This document shows positions 22,780 through 32,252 of a stretch of 64,000 nucleotides of DNA, piece after piece (within the stretch, counting starts at the first letter, position 1; each line of letters opens with the position of its first letter). Both the position numbers and the translations under genes were made by a program. The notes under the pieces are model-generated. The model saw only the letters and a program-made list of their open reading frames with translations, did no database searches and was not told the DNA's origin. Source of the stretch: a virus; the IMG/VR virus record IMGVR_UViG_3300028025_004842, positions 1-64,000 of that record. One strand, given 5' to 3'.

Positions 22780-22804
22780 ACGTTGTTATACGCATCAAGG
22801 CACT
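22769..22804 (-). terminator. Hairpin around the T9SS gene start
   Basis: AGTGCCTT (22769-22776) pairs with AAGGCACT (22797-22804). On the minus strand the hairpin ends in a T-rich run (TTTTATTTTT) and the ATG of the 254-residue gene lies in its 20-base loop. It could end most late transcripts after the fibre gene and also gate translation of the secreted protein. Confidence 0.55.
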
Positions 22805-22833
22805 CCTCGTTATTCCTACTTAGTAGGTATTAG

Positions 22834-23931
22834 TTACACGTATTCAACAAAGAAACGAAATTTTAATCCTGTCAATGCTTGTCTTGGTTGAATTTGAAAA
22901 TTAACCATTTGAGTGAAATAATAATCATCTCCATTAGAATCTAGTCCTTCATAGAAACTACCAACTCTTGAGCCATTTGGATTATACGTAGTCATAACCA
23001 ACTCTCCCCAAGCTGTTCCAGGATCGCCAATATTAGTAGCCAATGTGCCATAAGGTAATGTTGCTCCAGGAACTTGTTGGTCAATCCCTCCATAAGGATT
23101 AACTACATTGTAATTTCCAAATACTCCAATTGTACCTGGAGTTTCACCGACAAATACTCCTAATGAATCATAACTTGAATATCCCGAACCTGCCGTAAGA
23201 CCAAATGCACAATCATTGGATATATCATAAGCCAAATTAGTATATACTTTAACTTTTGTTATTGCGCTCCAACCTGATGAAGGCTTAAAAGCAATAAAAT
23301 TATTTGGAGAACCTGGGTTACTATATAAAACCAAAGGCAATGATGGATTATTTAACCCATCGGTAGTACCCCATACAGCAAATGAAGCAAAAGCAGTATT
23401 TTCTACCACCAATGTTCCAGATGCAGCAGAATACACATTATTGGTAGCAGTTGTATTAGTTGTAATTTCTCCTGAATCGTATTGCGCTGTTGCAGGTGCG
23501 CTCCATACCCAAGCACCTGGAAGAGGATTCTCAATACAAATGAAATCATAAGCATTACCATCAGGAGGAATGATTGCAGGAGTATCGACAGGATAATTAT
23601 TTATCTGACCTCCTATCATAGAAGGAAATAAACTTATGTTTATTGATGAACGATTAACAACAATAACACGTTTACCTGTAACGGGTAAAGGTAAACGACA
23701 AGCGTAGTCTGTTGGCGTAGCTGTCACAACAATATTCACCCCATACTCCAACACTAATGTAGTGTTAGCCATTGTGGTGTTGTTAGCCACTAACCCATCA
23801 AATACAACCGTCTGTCCTGCTGATGAGAAATCAAGCATTGACGTTAATAATGGACGCATTTTAATTGCAGGATATTGCGCTCCTGTTACAATCTCATCTA
23901 TTCCTGCTTGTATCTCCGCTTGTGATGCCAT
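22834..23931 (-). CDS. Tail fibre / adhesin-like protein
   Basis: 365 residues, Asn/Thr/Gly/Tyr rich with many strand-like repeats (NTTMANTTLVLEYG, NTTATNNVYSAASGTLVVEN). No signal peptide. The N-terminus (MASQAEIQAGIDEIVTGAQYPAIKMRPLL) is helical and resembles a virion-attachment module. Composition, size and position in a run of similar genes fit a receptor-binding fibre subunit. No domain with a name was recognised. Confidence 0.6.
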   Translation of the reverse strand: MASQAEIQAGIDEIVTGAQYPAIKMRPLLTSMLDFSSAGQTVVFDGLVANNTTMANTTLVLEYGVNIVVTATPTDYACRLPLPVTGKRVIVVNRSSINISLFPSMIGGQINNYPVDTPAIIPPDGNAYDFICIENPLPGAWVWSAPATAQYDSGEITTNTTATNNVYSAASGTLVVENTAFASFAVWGTTDGLNNPSLPLVLYSNPGSPNNFIAFKPSSGWSAITKVKVYTNLAYDISNDCAFGLTAGSGYSSYDSLGVFVGETPGTIGVFGNYNVVNPYGGIDQQVPGATLPYGTLATNIGDPGTAWGELVMTTYNPNGSRVGSFYEGLDSNGDDYYFTQMVNFQIQPRQALTGLKFRFFVEYV

Positions 23932-24275
23932 TATGCAAAATCGTTAGGGTTAAAATCTTGTTGGTTGAAGTCTGGCCATTCGCCATTCAAATATGTTTCG
24001 GGTAATGTAGCAATAGGCTTCGTAGTGAAATTTACATTCCTACATAACCAATTACATATTGTTACAATATCACGCTCCATCAGTCCAATCACACTAATGC
24101 AATTGGTGGAATATGATAGCACTGTATCAGTGTAGTTCTTCGCTATGAATAACGTTTCAGGCATACATCCCTCATCGCATCCAATGGCAATCTGCTCATT
24201 TACGTATGCTAACTGCTTCTGTATAGCTGAATATGCTATCAGAGCGAATGATTGATATTGTCCTAAACTAGCCAT
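23931..24275 (-). CDS. Small virion-associated protein, unknown
   Basis: 114 residues, largely helical with several cysteines (CDEGC, CNWLCRN). It starts one base from the fibre gene upstream and ends one base before the next. Probably an adaptor between fibre proteins; function not recognised. Confidence 0.5.
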   Translation of the reverse strand: MASLGQYQSFALIAYSAIQKQLAYVNEQIAIGCDEGCMPETLFIAKNYTDTVLSYSTNCISVIGLMERDIVTICNWLCRNVNFTTKPIATLPETYLNGEWPDFNQQDFNPNDFA

Positions 24276-25477
24276 TAGTTGTATAATGTATAATAAACTA
24301 ATACTTCTGCTGTAGCTGTTCCGCCTGTTGGATTACCCGTAGATGTAGCAATGTACAAATCACTTGCTTTACCTACCTGATATGCTGTCGTTCCTAAGTT
24401 TAAAAAGAACGCTTGGTATCCTCCAGAACTCGTTGCTCCCCATACTCCATCAGCCACCATCAAATCATCGGTAGCCATTTGAAAGTAAATTCTAGCGTCT
24501 GTATTTGTTCCATATGACGTTGCTGCGCTCATCAATATTACAATATTGTGTATGATAGCGAAGTTAGCAAGCGTATCAAGAATCTTGATTGGCGTAGTGA
24601 AACTTGCTAATATCTGTGCTGACGACAAGCTTGTTACAGCCAATTGCATTACAGGCGTTCCTACGGCGAAATTATCAGCCGTCAACAATCCCGTTGTCAA
24701 TGTCGTTCCGTTGCGTTGTAATACACCGAAATCCGTAGGGAATCCAATATCCGTAGGAGCAGCAGTAGCATTCGTAGAGTTACCCATTATAGTACGTGCT
24801 ACCATAGGAGTAATGTCAGCAGTTGATACTGGTCTTGACGTAGATGCTGCCACCCATGTCGAAACCCCATCAAACGTAGCAAGGATGATGACACCACCAT
24901 TAAGCGCTTGGTTAGCATTGATGCTGATGCCAAACACTGTTAGTGTATTAGCGCCTATCGTAATGCCACCTGCAATCTCTATCTGAAACTGACTTCCAGC
25001 TTTGATACCCGTAGTGCCTGCTGTTACAGTGTAATTAGATGTTAGCGTTACAGTGCCTGTCAATCGCTGATATGACGTATCTACGCCTGCTACTAATGTC
25101 TTTGTTCCACCAACAGGGACAACAATATCCGTTACCCCTTGCGCTGCTTGTGGTTGGTCTTTTCCATCAGCGAAATACTGAACGCTCCACGTAGTGCCAT
25201 CGTAATAGCAACTGAATGTACCATTTTGGTTCACTTGGTCTTGCGCCATCGTAACCCCTGCTATAACAACACTGAATGTGCTTATTGATAGATTGGCTTC
25301 CCAACGTAGAGAAAAGGATGATATAAACCCTGCCGTTACTGTAGGATTTATAACAACATTCCCTAGCAATGTAACAGGAGCTGTAGTATAAGCTAATACA
25401 TCATATGCCTGACCTAGTGGCGTTGTATTATCAAGAGTTAATCCTGATGCGGTTATTTGTTGTCTAATGTAGTTCAT
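24275..25477 (-). CDS. Tail fibre / appendage protein
   Basis: 400 residues, rich in Thr, Ala and Val, almost entirely beta-type, with strand series such as TGTVTLTSNYTVTAGTTG and TIGANTLTVFGISINAN. This is the composition of phage fibre shafts. The last about 100 residues are more varied (ILASFTTPIKILDTLANF, TARIYFQMATDDLMVADG) and may be the head domain. It follows the collagen-like gene by one base. Confidence 0.6.
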   Translation of the reverse strand: MNYIRQQITASGLTLDNTTPLGQAYDVLAYTTAPVTLLGNVVINPTVTAGFISSFSLRWEANLSISTFSVVIAGVTMAQDQVNQNGTFSCYYDGTTWSVQYFADGKDQPQAAQGVTDIVVPVGGTKTLVAGVDTSYQRLTGTVTLTSNYTVTAGTTGIKAGSQFQIEIAGGITIGANTLTVFGISINANQALNGGVIILATFDGVSTWVAASTSRPVSTADITPMVARTIMGNSTNATAAPTDIGFPTDFGVLQRNGTTLTTGLLTADNFAVGTPVMQLAVTSLSSAQILASFTTPIKILDTLANFAIIHNIVILMSAATSYGTNTDARIYFQMATDDLMVADGVWGATSSGGYQAFFLNLGTTAYQVGKASDLYIATSTGNPTGGTATAEVLVYYTLYN

Positions 25478-26247
25478 TATACTGCTGATATTTTATCAAT
25501 CGTTATTGACTTAAAGTACACTTGATTCACCACTGCTTGATACAAGTCAGTATATATAGTATTTAGCACCGTAAAATCTAATCCAGTTAAACTCCTTTGA
25601 TATGTATATTGCTGATACCCTATATCACTTGTGCTTAAGCTTGCTATATTCATATCAGATGTAACTCTACATAATGCTGTGGTTGCTGATGTTTTTATAA
25701 TTTCAAGCTTAGTATTATATTGAAAAGATGTACTTGCTGTAAACATATATATTTCTTGACTTAATGGAGACAATGTACATGATACACCAACTGTTGTACC
25801 AACACCCCATCTAATCCTTCTTTGCGCTTTAAATAAATTTGCTGGAATTGTATTTTGTATCAAATACATTGACACTAAATTTACAACTAAAGCATCTCCA
25901 TCACCAAGTAGTGTATTTGCAGGAATTGCAACATCATGCTGTTGAACCCAATTATTTATTATCGTTGATGAAAAGAAATCTATAGGCATACTATACAACC
26001 TACTCACACCATCAACTCCATTGCCCCCAGGAGTACCTGCTGCGCCTTCCGGAATCTCAAAGTCAAATATAGCAGCGCCTGATGTACCTACATTAGTTAC
26101 TGTAGCAGGATCGCCTGGATTAACAGTCGTAACAGTTCCTACAGCTATAGTCGCCGCAGCACCTGGCGCTCCCGTATTCCCTGCCACATTCGTGCTTAGA
26201 ATAGGTATGCTTAAACATCCTAAATTTGGTAAACAGCAATCTGACAT
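25477..26247 (-). CDS. Collagen-like fibre protein
   Basis: 256 residues. Near residues 23-40 there is GNTGAPGAAATIAVGTVTTV, then ATVTNVGTSGAAIFDFEIP, then EGAAGTPGGNGVDGVSRL: short Gly-x-Y stretches around a beta unit, the usual tail-fibre pattern seen in phages of several hosts. The rest is beta-rich. It is likely the thin shaft or tip connector of the appendage, co-expressed with its neighbours (spacing one base). Confidence 0.65.
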   Translation of the reverse strand: MSDCCLPNLGCLSIPILSTNVAGNTGAPGAAATIAVGTVTTVNPGDPATVTNVGTSGAAIFDFEIPEGAAGTPGGNGVDGVSRLYSMPIDFFSSTIINNWVQQHDVAIPANTLLGDGDALVVNLVSMYLIQNTIPANLFKAQRRIRWGVGTTVGVSCTLSPLSQEIYMFTASTSFQYNTKLEIIKTSATTALCRVTSDMNIASLSTSDIGYQQYTYQRSLTGLDFTVLNTIYTDLYQAVVNQVYFKSITIDKISAV

Positions 26248-26267
26248 TTCTTTATCGTTTTTTTAGT

Positions 26268-26903
26268 TTAACATCCACACCCACAGCCACAAGACAAGCA
26301 TAAGCTCGCCATTGCATCCACTTGTGCGTCAACAAAATCTTTATCACCCAAACTTACGCCTCCCAATAGGTACTCGTAGTTTAAGAATATCTTAATCTGA
26401 TTCTCAGTCGTTACATGACCTGCTGCACCTCTCACCACTGTATCATCCTTACAACGCTTTGATAAGCACGTAAAGAACACCCACTGCTGATTGATAAACG
26501 TATCAGTTCCATCTGAGCATTCATACGTTACTAAGTATGAGCCATCAGATAAATCGCTACTAGGGCTTGAATTAAATAACAACTCGCTATTGAACTCTAA
26601 GTTGAAGAATGGGAATATTGTGCTGTTAAGCAATGGTAGTACATTTACTACAACGCCAAACTCATCCATTCTAGTAGCGGCTGTAATTACATCATTCGCT
26701 ATCGTAAAATCAAACGTAATAGGATATATATAACCCTTCGGGGTAATCTGTATTCTTGCAAACGTTATGTCCGTAGTAAGCGTGTTAGGCGCTCCCCATC
26801 CCCCTTCATTGGTAACAGCATCATATACTCCTGTCGTGTCATTGAATAACGCAGTCTTGCAATCGCATTGTTGGGCAAGACAGAAATTTAGTGATACTCC
26901 CAT
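26268..26903 (-). CDS. Structural protein with Cys-rich tail
   Basis: 211 residues, mostly beta-rich (FDFTIANDVITAATRMDEF). It ends in the unusual CLSCGCGCGC motif, which resembles a metal or disulphide knob. The first residues contain another cysteine cluster (FCLAQQCDCKTAL). A small tail knob or adaptor is likely. A -7 box lies just upstream at 26928-26935. Confidence 0.55.
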   Translation of the reverse strand: MGVSLNFCLAQQCDCKTALFNDTTGVYDAVTNEGGWGAPNTLTTDITFARIQITPKGYIYPITFDFTIANDVITAATRMDEFGVVVNVLPLLNSTIFPFFNLEFNSELLFNSSPSSDLSDGSYLVTYECSDGTDTFINQQWVFFTCLSKRCKDDTVVRGAAGHVTTENQIKIFLNYEYLLGGVSLGDKDFVDAQVDAMASLCLSCGCGCGC

Positions 26904-26927
26904 TGTGTTATTATAATTTTACGATTC

Positions 26928-26935
26928 CAAATTTA
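26928..26935 (-). promoter_or_regulatory. -7 box for the fibre group
   Basis: On the minus strand TAAATTTG matches TAnnTTTG. It lies in the 65-bp gap between the ejection protein and the fibre genes and could start a separate fibre transcript. Confidence 0.4.
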
Positions 26936-26968
26936 CAAATAAATTGAACAGAGATAATTATTTATTTA

Positions 26969-29900
26969 TCATTGCTTTTTTTCTTCAATAGCATCAACAT
27001 ATGCTTCAAGCTTTTCTCTAATATTCGTAGGGAATTCCAAGAATAGATATTTCTTATCCCATGAATTGATTGAGCGTATAGCTGACCTGATGTACATCTC
27101 TTGCGATTGCATCTCCTGTATATCATTTATAATGGCCACCTTCTTACAAATAGAATACAACGATGTCATACACTCTTTGTATTGTCCATTGTTATCGAAC
27201 TTCATCAACTGATTCATGTTCGTTTGTCCCTCTTCTGTAACATGGTCAAATATAGTCTTCACCATCTTACCCATCGTTTCATTCGCCTTTTGATTCTCTT
27301 CGGCGGTCAACTCTAAATTGTATTTGATTATGCTAGGATTGAGCTTATAATCTCCCCCTTTCTTAATTGATTCAGCTTGCAATCGCTTATTCCCTTTAAG
27401 CTCCAATATAGTCTTCTCTGTTTCTGCTTCGGATACTGATGAATAGTATTTATATCTTTCTCCCTTAACCGCTTTCTCCTGCTCTGATTCGTAATCACTC
27501 TCTATTCCTATTACATCAGGAATAGTAGTGGAGCTTTGTACTACTGGATAATAGTTGTGCATCGTGTGCATCTGCATGTATGGATCGTCTTCATACGCTC
27601 TATTGAACGGAAGAGATACTTCTCCTTTGTCAAATTGAAACATATCAAAACCCATAAATGGCCCTACCGCTTTTAATTCCTCCTCTACAGGACGACCAAA
27701 GCAATCAGTCTTATTGCTTCGTAATGCGCCATCTGTAAATGCTAAATTGATTGCCATCTTTTCAAATACGTCAGTAGCTAACTTATTAGGATTACCATTA
27801 TAAGCATCGTAAGCATTCTGTGCATCCTTCTGTAATCCCGAAAGAGGAACAAAGGATTGTATCATATTGGCAAATACATTCTTTCCTGTTTCTATAGTTC
27901 TTTCAAATCCGCCCTTGTTCGATTCTTGTGTTAATTGCATTAGGTCGGATAGCGTCTTGTACTGCTGTGACATAGAACTGTAATTCATAACGCCTGATAA
28001 TGTATTCATCATATACATTCCAATAGCTCTATTTAATCCTTCATCATCTTCTACAAATGGTTTTCTGATTCCATCTACAGCTCTTGATGTTTCGAATACA
28101 CGATAATTATCTAATACAGCAGCAGCAGAGATAGCCCCGTAGAATGGAGATATCATCCAATTGTATTGCTGAACTCCATCAATATAAATATATCCACCTT
28201 TAATTGGGTCTCCCGAAGCATCAAGTAATCCACGCCCCTCCATTTCTTTCGTTGCGATGAATGTACCCTTTCCTTTTGCTGCCTTTTCTATGCGCTTATC
28301 ATCGTCATCATCACCCCCTCTTAGTTTCATCAACATAGCCACAAGTCCTGCTGTTATAGCATACGCAGCAAACATTGATTCTCTCAATCTCGCTTGATCC
28401 ATCTTCAACATGAAGTCAAGCTTATATGACATATTCTGTTCTTTCGGCGTTAGCCCTCTCTTACCTGTTCTTTTATATTTAATACTCCTTAATGTACTTA
28501 GCAAAGGGTCGTATTTTATATACAATGAGAATCCATTAGCAACAGCGTTATTGAACAATGGCATTAATGTAGAATGTTTTAATGGCGACATTTTACCACT
28601 GCTTATGTAATTCAATACATCAGCTAATTGCCCAGGCGTTCCTTGTGGTCTTCCTAAGAATGATATCTCCCTTGTGTTCGCTGATATATAACGATTGATT
28701 TCTTTTTGATATTCTTCTGATATCTTCAATGCGTCATTAGTCGATAATGCAGGATTTAAGTTTTGGTTTAATTGTACCAATCTTTCCATTACTCCTTCTG
28801 AAAGAAGCTCATACATACGAATCTTTGTTTCGTTATATATCCTAGCTTCCTTTGTTCCTATCTTCATTAACCCTGGGTCTTGTGGGAAAGCATCAGTGGA
28901 TGAGAATCCAGAATCCTTCCATAACTGACTATTACGCATCTCTTGCATAGCCTTTGAAAATGCAGCAGTTACTGTAGTTTCATCTCTCCCAAGCAATGCT
29001 GTTACATCTTGGTATATCGCTCTCCTTGATTTATCAATTTTATTCTTCTTATACAACTCCTTCAATAATGCCCCGTATGCTTGTCTTGATGTTATAGATG
29101 TAGCAAGGGGAATCGTTAAAGCATCTACAACGGCGAATGCTCTTGATGAACCAACAAGAAACACTTTAGATAATGCACGTTTAATTTTGCTTTTCTGATT
29201 TAATATATCAGTTTCTATATCAGAACGCCCTTCTTTATTTATACCTATAGAACCAAATGTCATATTATCTCTAGTAGGACTTACCTCTAAGATAATAGGC
29301 TGATTTGTTACAGGGTCTATAACTGATGTTTTTAGCGTATTAAATGTACCACCTAGCTTTATATCCATTTCCCTCATCATCTGCATCACCATCTTTGGAA
29401 ATGTTTGAAATACGTTGGATATAATAGCTTTGTTCAATATTGATGCTCTTAATAGCAAGTTGTTAAATTGATATGCTGCTATGTAATTGAACGTCTTAAT
29501 ATTTCTCCCTATGATACCTCCGCTTGCTTTAGCTTTTAATGTATTGATATAATTATTAAAAGCATTGTTTGCGTTAGCTAATGCGAATGCTCCCTTTGTT
29601 CTTGCCGCAGCTACATTTTCTGCAAGCTCCGTCAGCTTAGCTATATTCTCAGGAGTTAAGATTGGTAAGCCGTATTTAACAGCAAACTTATCTATGTACC
29701 TATCTCCCTCTAATACTCCGAACAATATCTGTTTTACTATTGCAGGGTTCTTACTTTCAGATATAGAAGGTTTTTTTTCTGCGTATACTCTCGCTAATGC
29801 CCTATTCATTTGCCATGATGCAATTTCCTCATACGTTTCCATGAACGCATCAATGGCTTTATTCACTTGCGCATCGGTCATTTCGTTTTCCTTCAACGCC

Positions 29901-31336
29901 TGATTGATACCTCTTAGATTCGTAGTAACAAGTTCTCTCACTTGCTCCCTCGTTGCATCAACAGCAACCTTTCCGTCTTTTCCTACCAATTTAAGAAGCT
30001 CCGAAAGTCCACTTCCTTTTGCTCCATTCTTATTGAGATGAACACCAAATGAAACTAATACGTCTAATGCTTTCTTTATTCTAGGATTTGAATATTTAGA
30101 TAAGATTGTTGTTGGGTCAATATCCTGTCCAGTAACAAGATTGGCGATATCTGTAAATACCTCTGTACGTATTTTCTTTGCATCTACTGCTACTTCTTTG
30201 GTTTTCTGCTCCCCATCAAATCCAAGCTCATCTTTAACGTCATTAGTTGCCTTATTCCTAACTCTATCAACCATCATAAATGGAATCATTTGAGCTAAGT
30301 AATTACGCATTGACAATCCTTGCGCTATATATGTTCCGTAGTTTTGGTATTCTTTATTTGCTAATTCAAAAGCCTCTGTTGTACTAGCATCCTGCCTTGC
30401 TGAATATGCAGCCATTGAATCAATCAATCGCTGTGCGAATATTGCATTGATTATATCAGGATGAAGCTCTTGATTTTTAGCTAATTTATATGCTACATTA
30501 CCAGTTCTATCGGCATCCATCAATGCTATTGCATCAGCCATTACTTTCTTCTGATTGCGAACTTCGTAATTCTTTCCAGCTTCTACAATATCAGCTAAAT
30601 CATTTCTTTCTTGTTTGCGCAATCCTGCTACAAAATCTTTAGCAGTCTTGGATACTTTAAGCTGTCCACTTCCCCTTTGAGATTCTTCAACCTCATCGGA
30701 ATATCGAGCCATTTCTTCTGTTAAATCTTTCTCTATATTCTCCTTCTGACTATCAGTTAATCCTGCGTAATCTTCATTTGCTCTTAACGATTCAATAGCA
30801 GCATTAATAATATCAATAAACTTACCACCATTTTCTGCAACAAGGGCAGCAGCTTCTAAGGCTGCATCTACCGCTTGTTCAAGGAATGGTAATGATGAAT
30901 ATGTTTCTCCTCTGTTCTTTAATTTAGCAGCACGCAATTTCTCCGCAAACAACTTACCCTTTTCAGTATTAGTCATCGGCTTGGCTTCCTCCTGCACAAT
31001 TGGTGCTACAACATCAGCAGCCTCCTGTGCAAGTGCTTCTCCAAGCATATTGAACACAGCAACAACATCGGGAGTTCTTACTTCTTCGGGGATCGCCTTG
31101 CTTGATTTAGAGCGATTGCGACTGCCTGCTTTTGGTCTTTCCCCGCCTTTATCTCCTTCTTTATATTCTTGCTGATTGTCTCCTTCGACTTTCCCTTTAG
31201 TAGCGGCATCGTATTTAGATTTTAGTGTTGGTGATTCTTTTGTTAGCTCTGCAATGTTATCCATTACGTACTGACGTGCCTGAGTGAAATCAAGCACTGT
31301 TCCGTCCTTTAATGTGTACTTACATGGATTAGCCAT
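26969..31336 (-). CDS. Large ejected virion protein (polyvalent type)
   Basis: 1455 residues. It starts MANPCKYTLKDGTVLDF and is helical throughout, with Ala/Lys/Glu-rich coiled stretches, low-complexity acid runs (RGGDDDDDKR) and a hydrophobic segment near residue 985-1005 (AAYAITAGLVAMLMKL). Proteins of this size and layout in phages are internal virion proteins injected with the DNA; the part near 985-1160 resembles large polyvalent domains of the LPD38 type (from memory). No RNA-polymerase catalytic motif was seen. It is the last of the ejection cluster in the leftward direction. The MANPCKYTL start is shared in weaker form with the protein at 31824-32240. Confidence 0.65.
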   Translation of the reverse strand: MANPCKYTLKDGTVLDFTQARQYVMDNIAELTKESPTLKSKYDAATKGKVEGDNQQEYKEGDKGGERPKAGSRNRSKSSKAIPEEVRTPDVVAVFNMLGEALAQEAADVVAPIVQEEAKPMTNTEKGKLFAEKLRAAKLKNRGETYSSLPFLEQAVDAALEAAALVAENGGKFIDIINAAIESLRANEDYAGLTDSQKENIEKDLTEEMARYSDEVEESQRGSGQLKVSKTAKDFVAGLRKQERNDLADIVEAGKNYEVRNQKKVMADAIALMDADRTGNVAYKLAKNQELHPDIINAIFAQRLIDSMAAYSARQDASTTEAFELANKEYQNYGTYIAQGLSMRNYLAQMIPFMMVDRVRNKATNDVKDELGFDGEQKTKEVAVDAKKIRTEVFTDIANLVTGQDIDPTTILSKYSNPRIKKALDVLVSFGVHLNKNGAKGSGLSELLKLVGKDGKVAVDATREQVRELVTTNLRGINQALKENEMTDAQVNKAIDAFMETYEEIASWQMNRALARVYAEKKPSISESKNPAIVKQILFGVLEGDRYIDKFAVKYGLPILTPENIAKLTELAENVAAARTKGAFALANANNAFNNYINTLKAKASGGIIGRNIKTFNYIAAYQFNNLLLRASILNKAIISNVFQTFPKMVMQMMREMDIKLGGTFNTLKTSVIDPVTNQPIILEVSPTRDNMTFGSIGINKEGRSDIETDILNQKSKIKRALSKVFLVGSSRAFAVVDALTIPLATSITSRQAYGALLKELYKKNKIDKSRRAIYQDVTALLGRDETTVTAAFSKAMQEMRNSQLWKDSGFSSTDAFPQDPGLMKIGTKEARIYNETKIRMYELLSEGVMERLVQLNQNLNPALSTNDALKISEEYQKEINRYISANTREISFLGRPQGTPGQLADVLNYISSGKMSPLKHSTLMPLFNNAVANGFSLYIKYDPLLSTLRSIKYKRTGKRGLTPKEQNMSYKLDFMLKMDQARLRESMFAAYAITAGLVAMLMKLRGGDDDDDKRIEKAAKGKGTFIATKEMEGRGLLDASGDPIKGGYIYIDGVQQYNWMISPFYGAISAAAVLDNYRVFETSRAVDGIRKPFVEDDEGLNRAIGMYMMNTLSGVMNYSSMSQQYKTLSDLMQLTQESNKGGFERTIETGKNVFANMIQSFVPLSGLQKDAQNAYDAYNGNPNKLATDVFEKMAINLAFTDGALRSNKTDCFGRPVEEELKAVGPFMGFDMFQFDKGEVSLPFNRAYEDDPYMQMHTMHNYYPVVQSSTTIPDVIGIESDYESEQEKAVKGERYKYYSSVSEAETEKTILELKGNKRLQAESIKKGGDYKLNPSIIKYNLELTAEENQKANETMGKMVKTIFDHVTEEGQTNMNQLMKFDNNGQYKECMTSLYSICKKVAIINDIQEMQSQEMYIRSAIRSINSWDKKYLFLEFPTNIREKLEAYVDAIEEKKQ

Positions 31337-31830
31337 TATACGCCTCGTTGTTGGTCAAACAATAACTCCCCTGCACTATTCCCCATTATTCTATCTAATG
31401 TAGACAATAAATCTCCTGCTTCGCCAATGCTCTTACGTTGTGTTTCCACAAAGAACAACAACTGCTGATGTATTGTAGCGTCATCGCAGTCCATATACCA
31501 ATCATTATAGAACTCACCTAACGTCACCTCTTTGGTGTAATACAGCTCAAAAGCCGAACGTAAAGTTGGAATAGCATCCTTCATAGCTTTCACCATTGGA
31601 ACGTCTGCTACATCGCCTCTATCGTTCACGAAGTCCACCCATATCTGATAATGCTTTAACTCATCCTTCGATTCCTTTTGGAAGAATGCCGTACTACCAA
31701 ACCATCCTAATCCCTGTAGTTGATTAGCAATGTGCTTGTATGTATTGGAAGCGTCAAGTTCGTATCCGATGGCTTCGTTAATCTTCTTTTTGTATTCTGT
31801 ACTAAGTAATGATGTTCTCATAATCAGCAT
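31336..31830 (-). CDS. Ferritin-like protein
   Basis: 164 residues, the length of bacterial ferritins. Ferritin landmarks: YELDAS (Glu24) in the first helix, ESKDELKHY with Glu57 and His60 (the E-x-x-H pair) in the second, FELYY (Glu95) in the third and FFVETQRKS (Glu129, Gln131) in the fourth, then LLSTLDRIMG at the end. The predicted diiron ligands are therefore largely present. Ferritins oxidise and store iron; a version in the ejection cluster between two virion proteins suggests packaging or early action on incoming DNA (iron/peroxide control), which is inference. Overlap with the next gene upstream is seven bases. Confidence 0.8.
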   Translation of the reverse strand: MLIMRTSLLSTEYKKKINEAIGYELDASNTYKHIANQLQGLGWFGSTAFFQKESKDELKHYQIWVDFVNDRGDVADVPMVKAMKDAIPTLRSAFELYYTKEVTLGEFYNDWYMDCDDATIHQQLLFFVETQRKSIGEAGDLLSTLDRIMGNSAGELLFDQQRGV

Positions 31831-32240
31831 TCTATTTTGGTGAATATTCCTTTCGCTTTTAACTCATCAGCGATGGCTTCAAAGTTACTACTTATTGCTT
31901 TAGCTACAGCAGCATCCTCTCCGTACTTTTCTTTGAATGCTTTGTTCGCCTCTGCCTTGCTCTTTATACTTTTACCTTTATTCGTAGAATCGAAATCATC
32001 GAAGATGTTTGCTTTCTTCTCCTCTGCTTTTGCTTTTGCTTCCGCCTTTGCCTCCGCTTTCTTCTCACGTATCAACAATGGATCACCCTCGTTGAAAGCG
32101 TTGTCATAACGAATGGATTTTAGATACGGAGAGTTGTCTACAACCTCATCCTCCAAATGCAATGTGTCGAGAAATCGCTTTATGAAATCTGTTTTAAAGA
32201 ATACCCTTTCTCCGAATGTTACCCTACAAGGTTTGCCCAT
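31824..32240 (-). CDS. Ejection-cluster protein, charged
   Basis: 138 residues. The start MGKPCRVTFGERVFFKTDFIKRFL resembles the start of the 1455-residue protein (PCKYTLKDGTVLDF) in register. The middle has a long Glu/Ala/Lys coiled stretch (EKKAEAKAEAKAKAEEKK). It could be a small companion of the large ejected protein. Function unknown. Confidence 0.55.
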   Translation of the reverse strand: MGKPCRVTFGERVFFKTDFIKRFLDTLHLEDEVVDNSPYLKSIRYDNAFNEGDPLLIREKKAEAKAEAKAKAEEKKANIFDDFDSTNKGKSIKSKAEANKAFKEKYGEDAAVAKAISSNFEAIADELKAKGIFTKIEC

Positions 32241-32252
32241 ATCAATAATTTC

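Noticed and set aside
24546-24986. Plus-strand frame of 146 residues
   Set aside because: Antisense to the fibre gene 24275-25477; biased composition.
26969-31336. Virion RNA polymerase
   Set aside because: Expected for some crAss-like phages at this position, but no DxDGD-type catalytic motif is seen.
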